Assembly: GCF_902713425.1 (NCBI RefSeq)
Contig: NC_081217.1
Coordinates: 12,289,585-12,353,584, forward strand
Direction: 5' to 3'
Origin: Acipenser ruthenus
Lineage: Eukaryota; Chordata; Actinopteri; Acipenseriformes; Acipenseridae
DNA: 64,000 bases
In this document: positions 1-8,778 of the stretch, piece by piece
Position numbering within the stretch: the stretch's first letter is position 1
How the letters are laid out: every line of letters starts with the position of its first letter
Translations under genes and position numbers: made by a program
The notes under the pieces: generated by a model
What the model was told of the DNA's origin: nothing
What the model saw: only the letters and a program-made list of their open reading frames with translations
Databases searched by the model: none

Positions 1-277
1 GTCCTGGGAATACTTCATGTATTTCCACTACCATAATATTTGGGTTTTTAAATAAAAAACCAAGCCCTGCAGTTCTCTCTCTATTTGACCCAGACCACAC
101 AGATTCTCCCACATTCCATTCTTGTTTAAGCTTATAATAATAATCAGAGTACGGGATCCCACACTCCTGTAAACAAAAAATATCTGTCTCAATTGATTTT
201 AAACAACCAAATACACTTTTGCGTTTGTTCGCACCCTGAAACCCTCTAACATTTACAGAAACAATATTGAGCAACAT
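1..277 (-). CDS. LINE ORF2, N-terminal part (AP endonuclease), runs off window
   Basis: An ATG at 277-275 opens a frame that stays open to the window edge (about 92 residues visible). The translation begins MLLNIVSVNVRGFQGANK and contains TDIFCLQEC, the N...R...LQE signature of the APE-type endonuclease that nicks target DNA in LINE retrotransposition. Further on, a W-x-G-x-S-x-W-S-G segment followed by AGLGFLFK matches the next conserved strand of the fold, in the style of Tx1/L1 ORF2 proteins. The catalytic His/Asp residues and the reverse transcriptase would lie beyond the left edge. It starts 10 bases after the ORF1 stop, in another frame, so it is probably translated by reinitiation or a similar route; that is inference. 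No interruption is seen in the visible part. Confidence 0.85.
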   Translation of the reverse strand, partial: MLLNIVSVNVRGFQGANKRKSVFGCLKSIETDIFCLQECGIPYSDYYYKLKQEWNVGESVWSGSNRERTAGLGFLFKNPNIMVVEIHEVFPG

Positions 278-287
278 GACCTCATTT

Positions 288-1676
288 TTATACATCAGAC
301 CTATCCTTCTTTCTATGTCCTTTTTTCTTTCGCCTCCCCTCCTCCCATTTACCTTCTGTGACACCCTGTCCCTCCACCTTATCAGTGTCCACACCCGCTA
401 TGCTCTCCCCAGTGTTTCTGTCATCAGATTGTTGCTCCTCTTCTGCCGGAGTTTTGTCCGCTGCCGGCATTAGAACAGCCGAAACAGCAACAAAAGACGC
501 AACGTCATTTTCCTGCAAAAAGGCTACCCCGTCGAAGTCATGTCTGACTACGTCCTGCCCCCTACTGGAAGAAGCAGGGCTATCAACGTAATCTCCACTC
601 TCCTCCATTGTCTCTGACTCAGGTGTACCGCCTGAGCTTAATTCTGCTGTCTGAGAAGCAGATACCCCCCTGACTTGCTTTTTTATATCAAACCCCTCCT
701 CTTCTTCAGGCTTGCGTTTCACAGGTCGCGCCCTTTGATCTACAACCCCCTCCTCCTCAAACTCAAACTCACTAGGGCTCGACGATGAAGAACCTTCCTC
801 CAAGCTCTCCTCTTCATTACCAAACTGCGGCTCTTTGTTTCCCGGGCTCTCCGCTTCTGCCTCTTTCTCCACCACCGCAAGTCCCGCCGCTTGCTGACCC
901 TCTGCTCCTGCCTCCTCCTCCGCCACCGTTGGCCTCGGCTCTCGCTGCATTTTCACAACATTAGTGAACAAGTCCGGGCACATTTTAAAAACATGACCTT
1001 CTTTGCCGCACAAGTTGCATTTCTTTTCTTCAGTGCACAAAGAGCTGATATGAGCCCAACCGCAGTTCTTGCATTTCACAACCTTGCACGCAACTGCTAA
1101 GTGTCCCCACCCCCCACAGTTGCGGCATAGCTTTGGCATTCCATAGTACATAACAAAACCCCGAGTAGTCCCCAGAGAAAAGTTACTTGGCAAATGTCTC
1201 ACACCATTAATCCCATTCGGGTCTTCGTGGAGTTGGATGAGCCACTGTCTCGCTCCATTCCACACACCGTCAGCGTCCTTTACTTTTCTGCTACGGGACT
1301 TAACTTTACAATGTCTATGTAGCCAGGTTTCAATATCATAGTCGTTTACAACCTCACTATAAAATTGAATTGTAACGACTTTTATTTCTCTGTCCGACAA
1401 AGGTTCAACTAAAAACTGACTTAATGGTGCGTCTTTTCTCTTCTTATTATACACTTCCAAACATTTTCCCATTGCTCCATTACTCACAAAGCTTACGTCG
1501 AAGCTCACAGCAATTCCTGGACGCTTGATCAGACAGTTCAAATCCGCCGGTTTCACTTCCAACAGCCGCTGCAGGATCTGTCTACTGAAATCCAATCTTG
1601 ACAAAGACACTTCTTTCTTGTCGCTCCAGTTGAAACGAAGCACGTTAAATCTGCGCACGCCTGCTGTCGCCGCCAT
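288..1676 (-). CDS. LINE ORF1 protein with three CCHC zinc knuckles (ZCCHC3-like)
   Basis: A 462-residue open frame. I chose the ATG at 1676-1674 (MAATAGVRRF), which has A at -3 and G at +4, a good vertebrate start context; the frame extends 25 codons upstream but has no ATG there. Residues 1-180 form a folded-looking domain without obvious motifs. Three zinc knuckles follow: C184-x2-C-x4-H-x4-C197, C202-x2-C-x3-H-x4-C214 and C220-x2-C-x4-H-x4-C233. Residues about 250-330 are rich in Glu and Ser, and a short basic stretch near 447-459 precedes the end. Such proteins bind nucleic acid and are thought to package LINE RNA in a cytoplasmic particle; in fish genomes they are often annotated as zinc finger CCHC domain-containing protein 3-like. 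The knuckles and the ORF2 start 10 bases downstream make a LINE origin much likelier than a host gene. Confidence 0.85.
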   Translation of the reverse strand: MAATAGVRRFNVLRFNWSDKKEVSLSRLDFSRQILQRLLEVKPADLNCLIKRPGIAVSFDVSFVSNGAMGKCLEVYNKKRKDAPLSQFLVEPLSDREIKVVTIQFYSEVVNDYDIETWLHRHCKVKSRSRKVKDADGVWNGARQWLIQLHEDPNGINGVRHLPSNFSLGTTRGFVMYYGMPKLCRNCGGWGHLAVACKVVKCKNCGWAHISSLCTEEKKCNLCGKEGHVFKMCPDLFTNVVKMQREPRPTVAEEEAGAEGQQAAGLAVVEKEAEAESPGNKEPQFGNEEESLEEGSSSSSPSEFEFEEEGVVDQRARPVKRKPEEEEGFDIKKQVRGVSASQTAELSSGGTPESETMEESGDYVDSPASSSRGQDVVRHDFDGVAFLQENDVASFVAVSAVLMPAADKTPAEEEQQSDDRNTGESIAGVDTDKVEGQGVTEGKWEEGRRKKKGHRKKDRSDV

Positions 1677-1751
1677 CCTTCCAGCTCCCGATGTTAGACA
1701 CTTCAAAACCCGCTCAGAAGCCGAATGTTTTCCCTTGCACACACACTTCAA

Positions 1752-2158
1752 AAATCACTATAGAAATGATCCCTGAAAGTATTGTTTTATGGGCAAATGG
1801 CCGACCGTCTCCCTCCAACTCTGAGTGGCACCGGTAGCTGTGCCGGTGACAAATAAACAGGAGCACTTTCATATAATGCAATTGCTGTAGCCCAGTGAGT
1901 TGTTACAATAACATTTCAAACTCATTCCAGACTGCAGGCGGTTAAAAGCTTAATTGGGTTCAATTTTTTGATATGATTTAAAAAGTACGAGCCAGTTGCC
2001 TCATTTGCATTGCCTGCCTTCCTCCTTTGCACTGTGACGTCTATCAAATGTGTGCTTAAAATCTGATGAATACGATTCCCATTTGAACCGTAAATATTTT
2101 AATTATACGCATACAGTGTTCTGTTGGGCTCCGAGGGTGTTATCTAATAAAACAAGGT
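1752..2158. other. Spacer before the tRNA-Asn relic (unit 1)
   Basis: AT-rich spacer without a recognisable gene. It holds a small GC-rich hairpin at 1829-1848 and scattered T-runs. The segment around 1886-1942 faintly recalls a tRNA A box followed by a B box, but too weakly to call. Confidence 0.6.
1829..1848. repeat. GC-rich inverted repeat, 6-bp stem
   Basis: CACCGG at 1829-1834 pairs with CCGGTG at 1843-1848 around an 8-base loop; an alternative GGCAC/GTGCC pairing overlaps it. It is present in the other units. No function is assigned. Confidence 0.5.
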
Positions 2159-2217
2159 AATCGGTGAGCGCGTTCGGCTTAACCAAAACGTTGCTGTTTC
2201 AAGCCCACGCAGGGACA
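2159..2217 (+). pseudogene. tRNA-Asn(GTT) relic, unit 1
   Basis: Aligned with the vertebrate tRNA-Asn(GTT) as I remember it, this stretch matches from the D-loop (AATCGGT) to the acceptor end (CAGGGAC), with about seven mismatches and a two-base gap. The D-stem, TTCGGCT and CCCACGCAGGGAC blocks are plain. The gap falls in the anticodon, so GTT is lost. The 5' acceptor strand and the first part of the A box are missing, and the B box is altered (TGTTTCAAGCC). It cannot be a working tRNA. The same defects occur in all units, so the decay came before the array was amplified. Unit 1 has A instead of G at 2217. Confidence 0.85.
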
Positions 2218-2978
2218 AGGCATTCTTTTTGTCAATCGCCTTTCTGTCAAGCCAGTAAACCTGTATATAACAAGAAACATTCAACAGCTCGGAAACACCA
2301 TAATAGAATCCAATGCCTTTACAAATGTGTTTTGAAACTGTTCATTTTTCACCCAAATGCGGTTCTCAAAAATTGTTTTGCCTACATTTTTCTATTGCTA
2401 TTATTATTTTTTCCAGAGTAAGACGAAAAAGCAAACATCCATGAAATAGGTAAACACTGCTACAGCGCTTGAACTGTCTCAACAAACGTTCAGCTCTAAA
2501 ACGTGTACATTGAAAGTCTATTAACATCTTTAACACAATCATGTGTGTTCCAATAGCGGCTATTCCACATGGTGATCAATAAAGTGAATGCTGGCTTTGT
2601 TCACATATTAGCAAGACGTTTTCAGGATTCACGCATATTCTGAACAAGCACACTAGAATATGGTAATGAAAGGACAGGAAAATAACAGGTTTATTGGCTT
2701 TGGTCTTGTATCGTCACCCTGACTACTGTCAGGTAAGGAAGTGGCATTAATCAAAACGTAATTATGTAAGGTTACCAATGCGCAAATACGAAGCATATTA
2801 AAACTTCTTCACAATCTTAAATCTTCCCACATGCATTTCAAACACTTACTGATAAGTACGGCCCTTTCCCAATGTAACTGCTTTGTTTGAACACCAAAGA
2901 TGGCTTGGATATTTATGAAACCACGATACTATTGTTCCCACTTTCTTTAGAACTACCAAATGTGCGCTTCCCATGTCA
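2218..2978. other. Long spacer between tRNA-Asn relic and tRNA-Arg (unit 1)
   Basis: About 760 bases with no recognisable gene, repeat family or domain. A perfect hairpin lies at 2718-2733. The short open frames here have no homology I recognise and look like chance. Confidence 0.6.
2718..2733. repeat. Perfect 6-bp inverted repeat
   Basis: CCTGAC, a four-base TACT loop, then GTCAGG. It is kept in all units I checked. No T-run follows closely, so it does not look like a terminator. Confidence 0.45.
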
Positions 2979-3052
2979 GCCCTAGTGGCCTAATGGCTAA
3001 GGCCACTGGCCTCCTAAGCCAGGGATAGTGGGTTCGAGTCCCATCTGGGGTG
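2979..3052 (+). tRNA. tRNA-Arg(CCT), unit 1
   Basis: A cloverleaf can be drawn: acceptor GCCCTAG with CTGGGGT, D-arm GCCT/AGGC, anticodon arm CTGGC-CTCCTAA-GCCAG with anticodon CCT (reads AGG), T-arm GTGGG-TTCGAGT-CCCAT, discriminator G. The A-box (TGGCCTAATGG) and B-box (GGTTCGAGTCC) promoters are present, and a TTTT terminator lies at 3056-3059. Two features are unusual compared with the vertebrate gene I remember: two bases instead of one between the D-stem and the anticodon stem (CA), making 74 rather than 73 bases, and G-U pairs closing the T-stem and within the acceptor. It may be weakly functional. The D-loop here reads GGCTAAGG. Confidence 0.85.
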
Positions 3053-3489
3053 GGGTTTTGTTATAAAATCGAACATAATTGTGTTATGTTTTATTGGCAT
3101 GTGATATTTTGTAGATCTTGTTATCTGTTAAGTCCGCTCACGCTAGCCACAACGTGCTTGAGTGCTGTGGCAGCAGCCATGAAGCAAGTCAGTTTTTCAG
3201 TTGAAATAAAGATCCACTTTGTTTTTTGTGTATGGGTGGTTTGAAAAGATCACTTAAATTGTTACGTATTTTGAAATAAAGATGTATTCATTATTATGAA
3301 CGTTGACAGAAAGGATATTGTATTTACATTTCCCACGTGTGTTTGCCTTGTATAAATCGATGGAGTTTCAACAAAGGCATTTGACTTCGGTTCATGTTAG
3401 CCTATACTGCCATCTGCAGCATTACCGCGGGTGTCGTTTACTTCTTTTGACAATAATATGGATCATTTCACAGTCCAATGTAAGAACAT
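3053..3489. other. Spacer between tRNA-Arg and tRNA-Ser (unit 1)
   Basis: AT-rich, with the tRNA-Arg terminator T-run at its start and an AATAATATGG stretch at 3452-3461, about 30 bases before tRNA-Ser, which could serve as a TATA-like upstream element. No gene seen. Confidence 0.6.
3056..3059 (+). terminator. Pol III terminator of tRNA-Arg, unit 1
   Basis: TTTT four bases after the tRNA-Arg discriminator base; the minimum run vertebrate RNA polymerase III is known to use. Confidence 0.6.
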
Positions 3490-3571
3490 GTAGTCGTGGC
3501 CGAGTGGTTAAGGCGATGGACTAGAAATCCATTGGGGTTTCCCCGCGCAGGTTCGAATCCTGCCGACTACG
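3490..3571 (+). tRNA. tRNA-Ser(AGA), unit 1
   Basis: An 82-base class II tRNA that matches a vertebrate tRNA-Ser(AGA) as I remember it. Acceptor GTAGTCG pairs fully with CGACTAC, discriminator G. The anticodon arm is ATGGA-CTAGAAA-TCCAT with anticodon AGA (A34 presumably edited to inosine, reading UCU, UCC and UCA). The long variable arm is TTGGGGTTTCCCCGC, and the T-arm is GCAGG-TTCGAAT-CCTGC. The A box (TGGCCGAGTGG) and B box (GGTTCGAATCC) are intact, and a T5 run follows at 3581-3585. The best-preserved serine form of the array, and probably transcribed. Confidence 0.95.
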
Positions 3572-3580
3572 TAAGCTTTC

Positions 3581-3585
3581 TTTTT
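3581..3585 (+). terminator. Pol III terminator of tRNA-Ser, unit 1
   Basis: TTTTT ten bases after the tRNA-Ser end, preceded by TTTC; a strong vertebrate pol III stop. Confidence 0.75.
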
Positions 3586-3728
3586 AATTGTATGTGTTCA
3601 TTCCTAATACATGTTTAAAGATGAGGAATCTGAAATATTACTGGTTCTACTTCATATCGCACTGGTTCATTTTGTTAAAGAATGTTCATTTTGGCACCAT
3701 TCCAAATGCTGTGGTTTCTTTAAAGAAG

Positions 3729-3732
3729 AAAA
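3729..3732 (-). terminator. Pol III terminator of tRNA-Ile, unit 1
   Basis: On the minus strand TTTT follows four bases after the tRNA-Ile discriminator base, with more T-rich sequence beyond it. Confidence 0.65.
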
Positions 3733-3736
3733 GTCA

Positions 3737-3810
3737 TGGCCCGTACGGGGATCGAACCCGCGACCTTGGCGTTATTAGCACCACGCTCTAACCAACTGAG
3801 CTAACCGGCC
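3737..3810 (-). tRNA. tRNA-Ile(AAT), unit 1
   Basis: A 74-base tRNA that appears identical to the common vertebrate tRNA-Ile(AAT) as I remember it. The anticodon arm is TGGTG-CTAATAA-CGCCA with anticodon AAT (inosine at 34 reads AUU, AUC and AUA). The acceptor is GGCCGGT with ACGGGCC, including the G5-G68 mismatch typical of this isoacceptor, and the T-arm GCGGG-TTCGATC-CCCGT is fully paired. A box TAGCTCAGTTGG and B box GGTTCGATCCC are intact. Read leftward, towards tRNA-Ser; the two 3' ends are about 165 bases apart. Confidence 0.95.
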
Positions 3811-4098
3811 ACACACATGGAGCGCGTTAATAAAACCCGAGAAAAACAAGGCCTGCGGACATTATGATTACCAAGATGTTATGTTAAACTCAACAATAAC
3901 ACATTCAAAGTATTGGAAAGGCATAATTAGAGGTCTCATCTTTATGAGGCAGTTTAGCAGTGTGAAGAAAGTGGCGAGGTGCGGGCTTGCGGTGACTTTC
4001 TCTCATTTAAAAAGCTGTGATTTGAATACTAAAAAGAAAAACATGTAAAATTACCAAGCATTCGGTGGACGTTTTAGAAATAAATTAACAAGAACAGT

Positions 4099-4180
4099 TG
4101 TCAGAAGTGGGGTTCGAGCCCACGCCTCCATGGAGACTGCGACCTGACCACAGCGCCTTAGACCGCTCGGCCATCCTGAC
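4099..4180 (-). tRNA. tRNA-Leu(CAG), unit 1
   Basis: An 82-base class II tRNA. Acceptor GTCAGGA pairs with TTCTGAC (one G-U), discriminator A. The anticodon arm is CTGTG-GTCAGGT-CGCAG with anticodon CAG (reads CUG), the variable arm TCTCCATGGAGGC, and the T-arm GTGGG-TTCGAAC-CCCAC. Compared with the vertebrate gene I remember, it has G at position 32, a U-G pair in the anticodon stem and a one-base shorter variable arm. A and B boxes are intact. There is no T-run of four within 40 bases downstream on the minus strand; the first is at 4050-4047, about 50 bases away, so a longer 3' trailer is expected. Confidence 0.92.
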
Positions 4181-4601
4181 TTACACCGACGACTTTGCAC
4201 AACGCTGCAGCACACTGCTGAACCTCCCATGTCTGACGCTGCAGTAAATCACCTGGCGTGTGCGTGTACTTGTTCTTTTTCTGTTTATATTAAGGAGGGC
4301 GACAGGTTTTGTCGCATTCTGTATAGAACCACAAGGACACTCCTCTTACTGAAAGAAAATATACTGCAAACAGAGCGATCGCTTCACGGTTTGAATCAAA
4401 ATCAGAACAGTCTGTTAGCAAATGAACTTCATCAAAAAACCACAAAGGCATTACATAAATGTTACAGATATATTTCGTAGACAGAACAGTTGTAACATAT
4501 TTGAGTACATTTCTAAACAATCTGCTAATAACAGACATAATCTCAAAGCGCTATAATTTATTTTCAGATCTTATGAAAGACAAGTATGGTTGCGCATTAT
4601 A
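4181..4601. other. Spacer between tRNA-Leu and the Penelope-like fossil (unit 1)
   Basis: No gene or known repeat recognised. Short open frames on both strands recur in every unit but resemble no protein I know. Confidence 0.6.
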
Positions 4602-5059
4602 TCACAGAAAACAGGATAATCCTAGCGCTTCATTTAATCCCTCGGTTTGTACCATATGGAGATAGAAGATCCATTTGGATTCACATTGTAATAGTTTTTG
4701 ATCGAGATTATCACGTCCTCGAGCTTGAAATATTTTTTGTATGCTGCGGTATTTCAGATCTGAAATGGAATGTTTGGCATCTACGAAATGTCTAGCTAGT
4801 GGTGAATGGATATCTTTTCTCCTAATTGAACTTTTATGCTTGCTCATCAATGCGCAATCGTCACTGTCTAGTAGTTTTACCAACATATTGCAAATGGCAA
4901 GGACAAAAAAACAAATAAATGACATGCGTTGAAGCACAGGTCATCACTTGTAAGACACTCTGCTCTTTTTTCGTTGTATGGCTTGTAAAACGCAAACGCA
5001 TTATCACAGGCGGCACAATTACGACATGGAAAAAAATCCAGTAGATTTGTCCAGTACAC
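4602..5059 (-). mobile_element. Fossil Penelope-like element fragment (GIY-YIG nuclease end), unit 1
   Basis: Minus-strand reading frames here resemble the C-terminal region of Penelope-like retroelement proteins of fish: a cysteine-rich linker (PCRNCAAC), then VIYLFFCPC...YVGKTTRQ, which matches the GIY-YIG opening, then HKSSIRRKD...SPLARHF and a final GLNEALGLS block. Only the 3' end of the element is left; no reverse transcriptase was recognised. It is broken, with a few breaks, and cannot be active. Every unit carries it at the same place, so the insertion and most of its decay are older than the array. Confidence 0.75.
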
Positions 5060-5470
5060 CTAGATCTCTCGAACATGTCAATGAGCCAGCCCTTAATAAA
5101 CACTGTCCGTGTTCATTTCTGTGTATATGACATTGTCTATAACCAATATCTGTTATGTAAGCGTATTGGTATGAAACCAATCGCAATTAATGCGATCCGT
5201 GTTTTCAGTCAGTTTGATAGTTTTAATCAATCATCGAAAAAGCAGCAGTGCTTTGCAACTGTAGTTCATCTTTCTTACGTTTTGGTAAGATACCCACTCA
5301 GAACGTGTCCGCTTCCTCCAGCCCCCAAAGGAACACTGGAGCAGTCATCAATAACAGCGAGCAGTTGGTCAAAAACAACACTCGCTGTCTTCTTCACGCT
5401 CAAAAACGAACACTCTCACTCTTCCTCGTGGGTAGCGAGCCCAAACACTTTCAAAACGCATTTCGCTAGC
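5060..5470. other. Spacer after the Penelope-like fossil (unit 1)
   Basis: No gene recognised. It holds two back-to-back hairpins at 5165-5196 and ends at the unit junction. If more of the retroelement once lay here, it can no longer be recognised. Confidence 0.6.
5165..5196. repeat. Two adjacent perfect hairpins
   Basis: ATTGGT (5165-5170) pairs with ACCAAT (5176-5181), and ATCGCA (5180-5185) pairs with TGCGAT (5191-5196); each stem is 6 bp with a short loop, and the two share an AT. Every complete unit appears to keep them. The first contains a CCAAT-box sequence in both orientations. Confidence 0.55.
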
Positions 5471-5877
5471 AAATCACTATAGAAATGATCCCTGAAAGTA
5501 TTGTTTTATGGGCAAGTGGCCGACCGTCTCCCTACAACTCTGAGTGGCACCGGTAGCTGTGCCGGTGACAAATAAACAGGAGCACTTTCATATAATGCAA
5601 TTGCTGTAGCCCAGTGAGTTGTTACAATAACATTTCAAACTCATCCCAGACTGCAGGCGGTTAAAAGCTTAATTGGGTTCAATTTTTTGATATGATTTAA
5701 AAAGTACGAGCCAGTTGCCTCATTTGCATTGCCTGCCTTCCTCCTTTGCACTGTGACATCTATCAAATGTGTGCTTAAAATCTGATGAATACGATTCCCA
5801 TTTGAACCGTAAATATTTTAATTATACGCATACAGTGTTCTGTTGGGCTCCGAGGGTGTTATCTAATAAAACAAGGT

Positions 5878-5936
5878 AATCGGTGAGCGCGTTCGGCTTA
5901 ACCAAAACGTTGCTGTTTCAAGCCCACGCAGGGACG
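5878..5936 (+). pseudogene. tRNA-Asn relic, unit 2
   Basis: Same truncated, anticodon-less relic as in unit 1, but with G at its last base. Confidence 0.85.
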
Positions 5937-6697
5937 AGGCATTCTTTTTGTCAATCGCCTTTCTGTCAAGCCAGTAAACCTGTATATAATAAGAAACATT
6001 CAACAGCTCGGAAACACCATAATAGAATCCAATGCCTTTACAAATGTGTTTTGAAACTGTTCATTTTTCACCCAAATGCGGTTCTCAAAAATTGTTTTGC
6101 CTACATTTTTCTATTGCTATTATTATTTTTTCCAGAGTAAGACGAAAAAGCAAACATCCATGAAATAGGTAAACACTGCTACAGCGCTTGAACTGTCTCA
6201 ACAAACGTTCAGCTCTAAAACGTGTACATTGAAAGTCTTTTAACATCTTTAACACAATCATGTGTGTTCCAATAGCGGCTATTCCACATGGTGATCAATA
6301 AAGTGAATGCTGGCTTTGTTCACATATTAGCAAGACGTTTTCAGGATTCACTCATATTCTGAACAAGCACACCAGAATATGGTAATGAAAGGACAGGAAA
6401 ATAACAGGTTTATTGGCTCTGGTCTTGTATCGTCACCCTGACTACTGTCAGGTAAGGAAGTGGCATTAATCAAAACGTAATTATGTAAGGTTACCAATGC
6501 GCAAATACGAAGCATATTAAAACTTCTTCACAATCTTAAATCTTCCCACATGCATTTCAAACACTTACTGATAAGTACGGCCCTTTCCCAATGTAACTGC
6601 TTTGTTTGAACACCAAAGATGGCTTGGATATTTATGAAACCACGATACTATTGTTCCCACTTTCTTTAGAACTACCAAATGTGCGCTTCCCATGTCA

Positions 6698-6771
6698 GCC
6701 CTAGTGGCCTAATGGTTAAGGCCACTGGCCTCCTAAGCCAGGGATAGTGGGTTCGAGTCCCATCTGGGGTC
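6698..6771 (+). tRNA. tRNA-Arg(CCT), unit 2
   Basis: D-loop GGTTAAGG. Discriminator base is C instead of G, which would be unusual for Arg-tRNA charging. The extra base after the D-stem is present. Confidence 0.8.
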
Positions 6772-7208
6772 GGGTTTTGTTATAAAATCGAACATAATTG
6801 TGTTATGTTTTATTGGCATGTGATATTTTGTAGATCTTGTTATCTGTTAAGTCCGCTCACGCTAGCCACAACGTGCTTGAGTGCTGTGGCAGCAGCCATG
6901 AAGCAAGTCAGTTTTTCAGTTGAAATAAAGATCTACTTTGTTTTTTGTGTATGTGTGGTTTGAAAAGATCACTTAAATTGTTACGTATTTTGAAATAAAG
7001 ATGTATTCATTATTATGAACGTTGACAGAAAGGATATTGTATTTACATTTCCCACGTGTGCTTGCCTTGTATAAATCGATGGAGTTTCAACAAAGGCATT
7101 TGACTTCGGTTCATGTTAGCCTATACTGCCATCTGCAGCATTACCACGGGTGTCTTTTACTTCTTTTGACAATAATATGGATCATTTCACAGTCCAATGT
7201 AAGAACAT

Positions 7209-7290
7209 GTAGTCGTGGCCGAGTGGTTAAGGCGATGGACTAGAAATCCATTGGGGTTTCCCCGCGCAGGTTCGAATCCTGCCGACTACG
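7209..7290 (+). tRNA. tRNA-Ser(AGA), unit 2
   Basis: Identical to the intact unit 1 copy. Confidence 0.95.
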
Positions 7291-7455
7291 TAAGCTTTCT
7301 TTTTAATTGTATGTGTTCATTCCTAATACATGTTTAAAGATGAGGAATTTGAAATATTACTGGTTCTACTTCATATCGCACCGGTTCATTTTGTTAAAGA
7401 ATGTTCATTTTGGCACCATTCCAAATGCTGTGGTTTCTTTAAAGAAGAAAAGTCA

Positions 7456-7529
7456 TGGCCCGTATGGGGATCGAACCCGCGACCTTGGCGTTATTAACAC
7501 CACGCTCTAACCAACTGAGCTAACCGGCC
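7456..7529 (-). tRNA. tRNA-Ile(AAT), unit 2
   Basis: Two changes: A at position 64, giving a C50-A64 mismatch in the T-stem, and U for C at position 32 beside the anticodon. Confidence 0.85.
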
Positions 7530-7817
7530 ACACACATGGAGCGCGTTAATAAAACCCGAGAAAAACAAGGCCTGCGGACATTATGATTACCAAGATGTTA
7601 TGTTAAACTCAACAATAACACATTCAAAGTATTGGAAAGGCATAATTAGAGGTCTCATCTTTATGAGGCAGTTTAGCAGTGTGAAGAAAGTGGCGAGGTT
7701 CGGGCTTGCGGTGACTTTCTCTCATTTAAAAAGCTGTGATTTGAATACTAAAAAGAAAAACATGTAAAATTACCAAGCATTCGGTGGACGTTTTAGAAAT
7801 AAATTAACAAGAACAGT

Positions 7818-7899
7818 TGTCAGAAGTGGGGTTCGAGCCCACGCCTCCATGGAGACTGCGACCTGACCACAGCGCCTTAGACCGCTCGGCCATCCTGAC
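7818..7899 (-). tRNA. tRNA-Leu(CAG), unit 2
   Basis: Identical to unit 1. Confidence 0.92.
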
Positions 7900-8320
7900 T
7901 TACACCGACGACTTTGCACAACGCTGCAGCACACTGCTGAACCTCCCATGTCTGACGCTGCAGTAAATCACCTGGCGTGTGCGTGTACTTGTTCTTTTTC
8001 TGTTTATATTAAGGAGGGCGACAGGTTTTGTCGCATTCTGTATGGAATCACAAGGACACTCCTCTTACTGAAAGAAAATATACTGCAAACAGAGCGATCG
8101 CTTCACGGTTTGAATCAAAATCAGAACAGTCTGTTAGCAAATGAACTTCATCAAAAAACCACAAAGGCATTACATAAATGTTACAGATATATTTCGTAGA
8201 CAGAACAGTTGTAACATATTTGAGTACATTTCTAAACAATCTGCTAATAACAGACATAATCTCAAAGCGCTATAATTTATTTTCAGATCTTATGAAAGAC
8301 AAGTATGGTTGCGCATTATA

Positions 8321-8778
8321 TCACAGAAAACAGGATAATCCTAGCGCTTCATTTAATCCCTCGGTTTGTACCATATGGAGATAGAAGATCCATTTGGATT
8401 CACATTGTAATAGTTTTTGATCGAGATTATCACGTCCTCGAGCTTGAAATATTTTTTGTATGCTGCGGTATTTCAGATCTGAAATGGAATGTTTGGCATC
8501 TACGAAATGTCTAGCTAGTGGTGAATGGATATCTTTTCTCCTAATTGAACTTTTATGCTTGCTCATCAATGCGCAATCGTCACTGTCTAGTAGTTTTACC
8601 AACATATTGCAAATGGCAAGGACAAAAAAACAAATAAATGACATGCGTTGAAGCACAGGTCATCACTTGTAAGACACTCTGCTCTTTTTTCGTTGTATGG
8701 CTTGTAAAACGCAAACGCATTATCACAGGCGGCACAATTACGACATGGAAAAAAATCCAGTAGATTTGTCCAGTACAC
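8321..8778 (-). mobile_element. Penelope-like fossil, unit 2
   Basis: Co-amplified copy of the GIY-YIG-end fossil; broken. Confidence 0.75.

Larger units (their letters stand above)
1..1751 (-). mobile_element. LINE (Tx1/L1-like non-LTR retrotransposon), 5' part
   Basis: The minus strand reads, in order, a leader of about 75 bases (1751-1677), ORF1 (1676-288), a 10-base gap and the beginning of ORF2 (277 to the window edge). ORF1 is a zinc-knuckle protein and ORF2 opens with an AP-endonuclease domain, the standard layout of two-ORF LINEs. The endonuclease start and the ZCCHC3-like ORF1 resemble the Tx1 group of fish and amphibians; the family call is from memory of such proteins. Both frames are open as far as seen, so the copy looks young. 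Its 5' end meets the tandem array at 1751/1752, where the sequence switches into the unit at AAATCACTATAG with an A-run at the joint. The 3' end lies outside the window, so target-site duplications cannot be checked. It may be an insertion into a unit, or it may mark the edge of the array. Confidence 0.85.
1752..5470. repeat. Array unit 1 (3719 bp), next to the LINE
   Basis: The first unit after the LINE and the most distinctive: about eleven substitutions are private to it, for example near 1797, 2217, 2270, 3213, 3436, 3662, 4325-4328, 5092 and 5342. It keeps the canonical tRNA-Ile T-stem. Confidence 0.95.

Noticed and set aside
288-1751. Host ZCCHC3 gene
   Set aside because: An AP-endonuclease ORF begins 10 bases downstream on the same strand, which fits a LINE ORF1 rather than a cellular gene.
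1886-1942. Possible tRNA-like A box and B box (GTAGCCCAGTGAG ... TTTCAAACTC)
   Set aside because: No acceptor or anticodon stem can be formed; too weak for a relic or a SINE.
2164-2421. 85-residue open frame repeated in every unit
   Set aside because: It starts at GTG inside the tRNA-Asn relic, resembles no protein I know, and recurs only because the unit is repeated.
3588-3791. 67-residue open frame ending in GDRTRDL
   Set aside because: Its end is the antisense of tRNA-Ile; no coding signal of its own.
4741-4932. Short plus-strand frame containing MARTKKQ, recalling the histone H3 N-terminus
   Set aside because: Only about five residues agree, an extra lysine breaks the match, the rest is unrelated, and the stretch overlaps the better-supported Penelope-like fossil on the other strand.
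5422-5445. TCCTCGTGGGTAGCGAG, recalling the 5' end of tRNA-Asp
   Set aside because: Only about a dozen bases agree and no anticodon or T-arm follows.
5075-5482. 135-residue plus-strand frame at the unit end
   Set aside because: Interrupted in several units by a substitution, no homology seen, no good start context.
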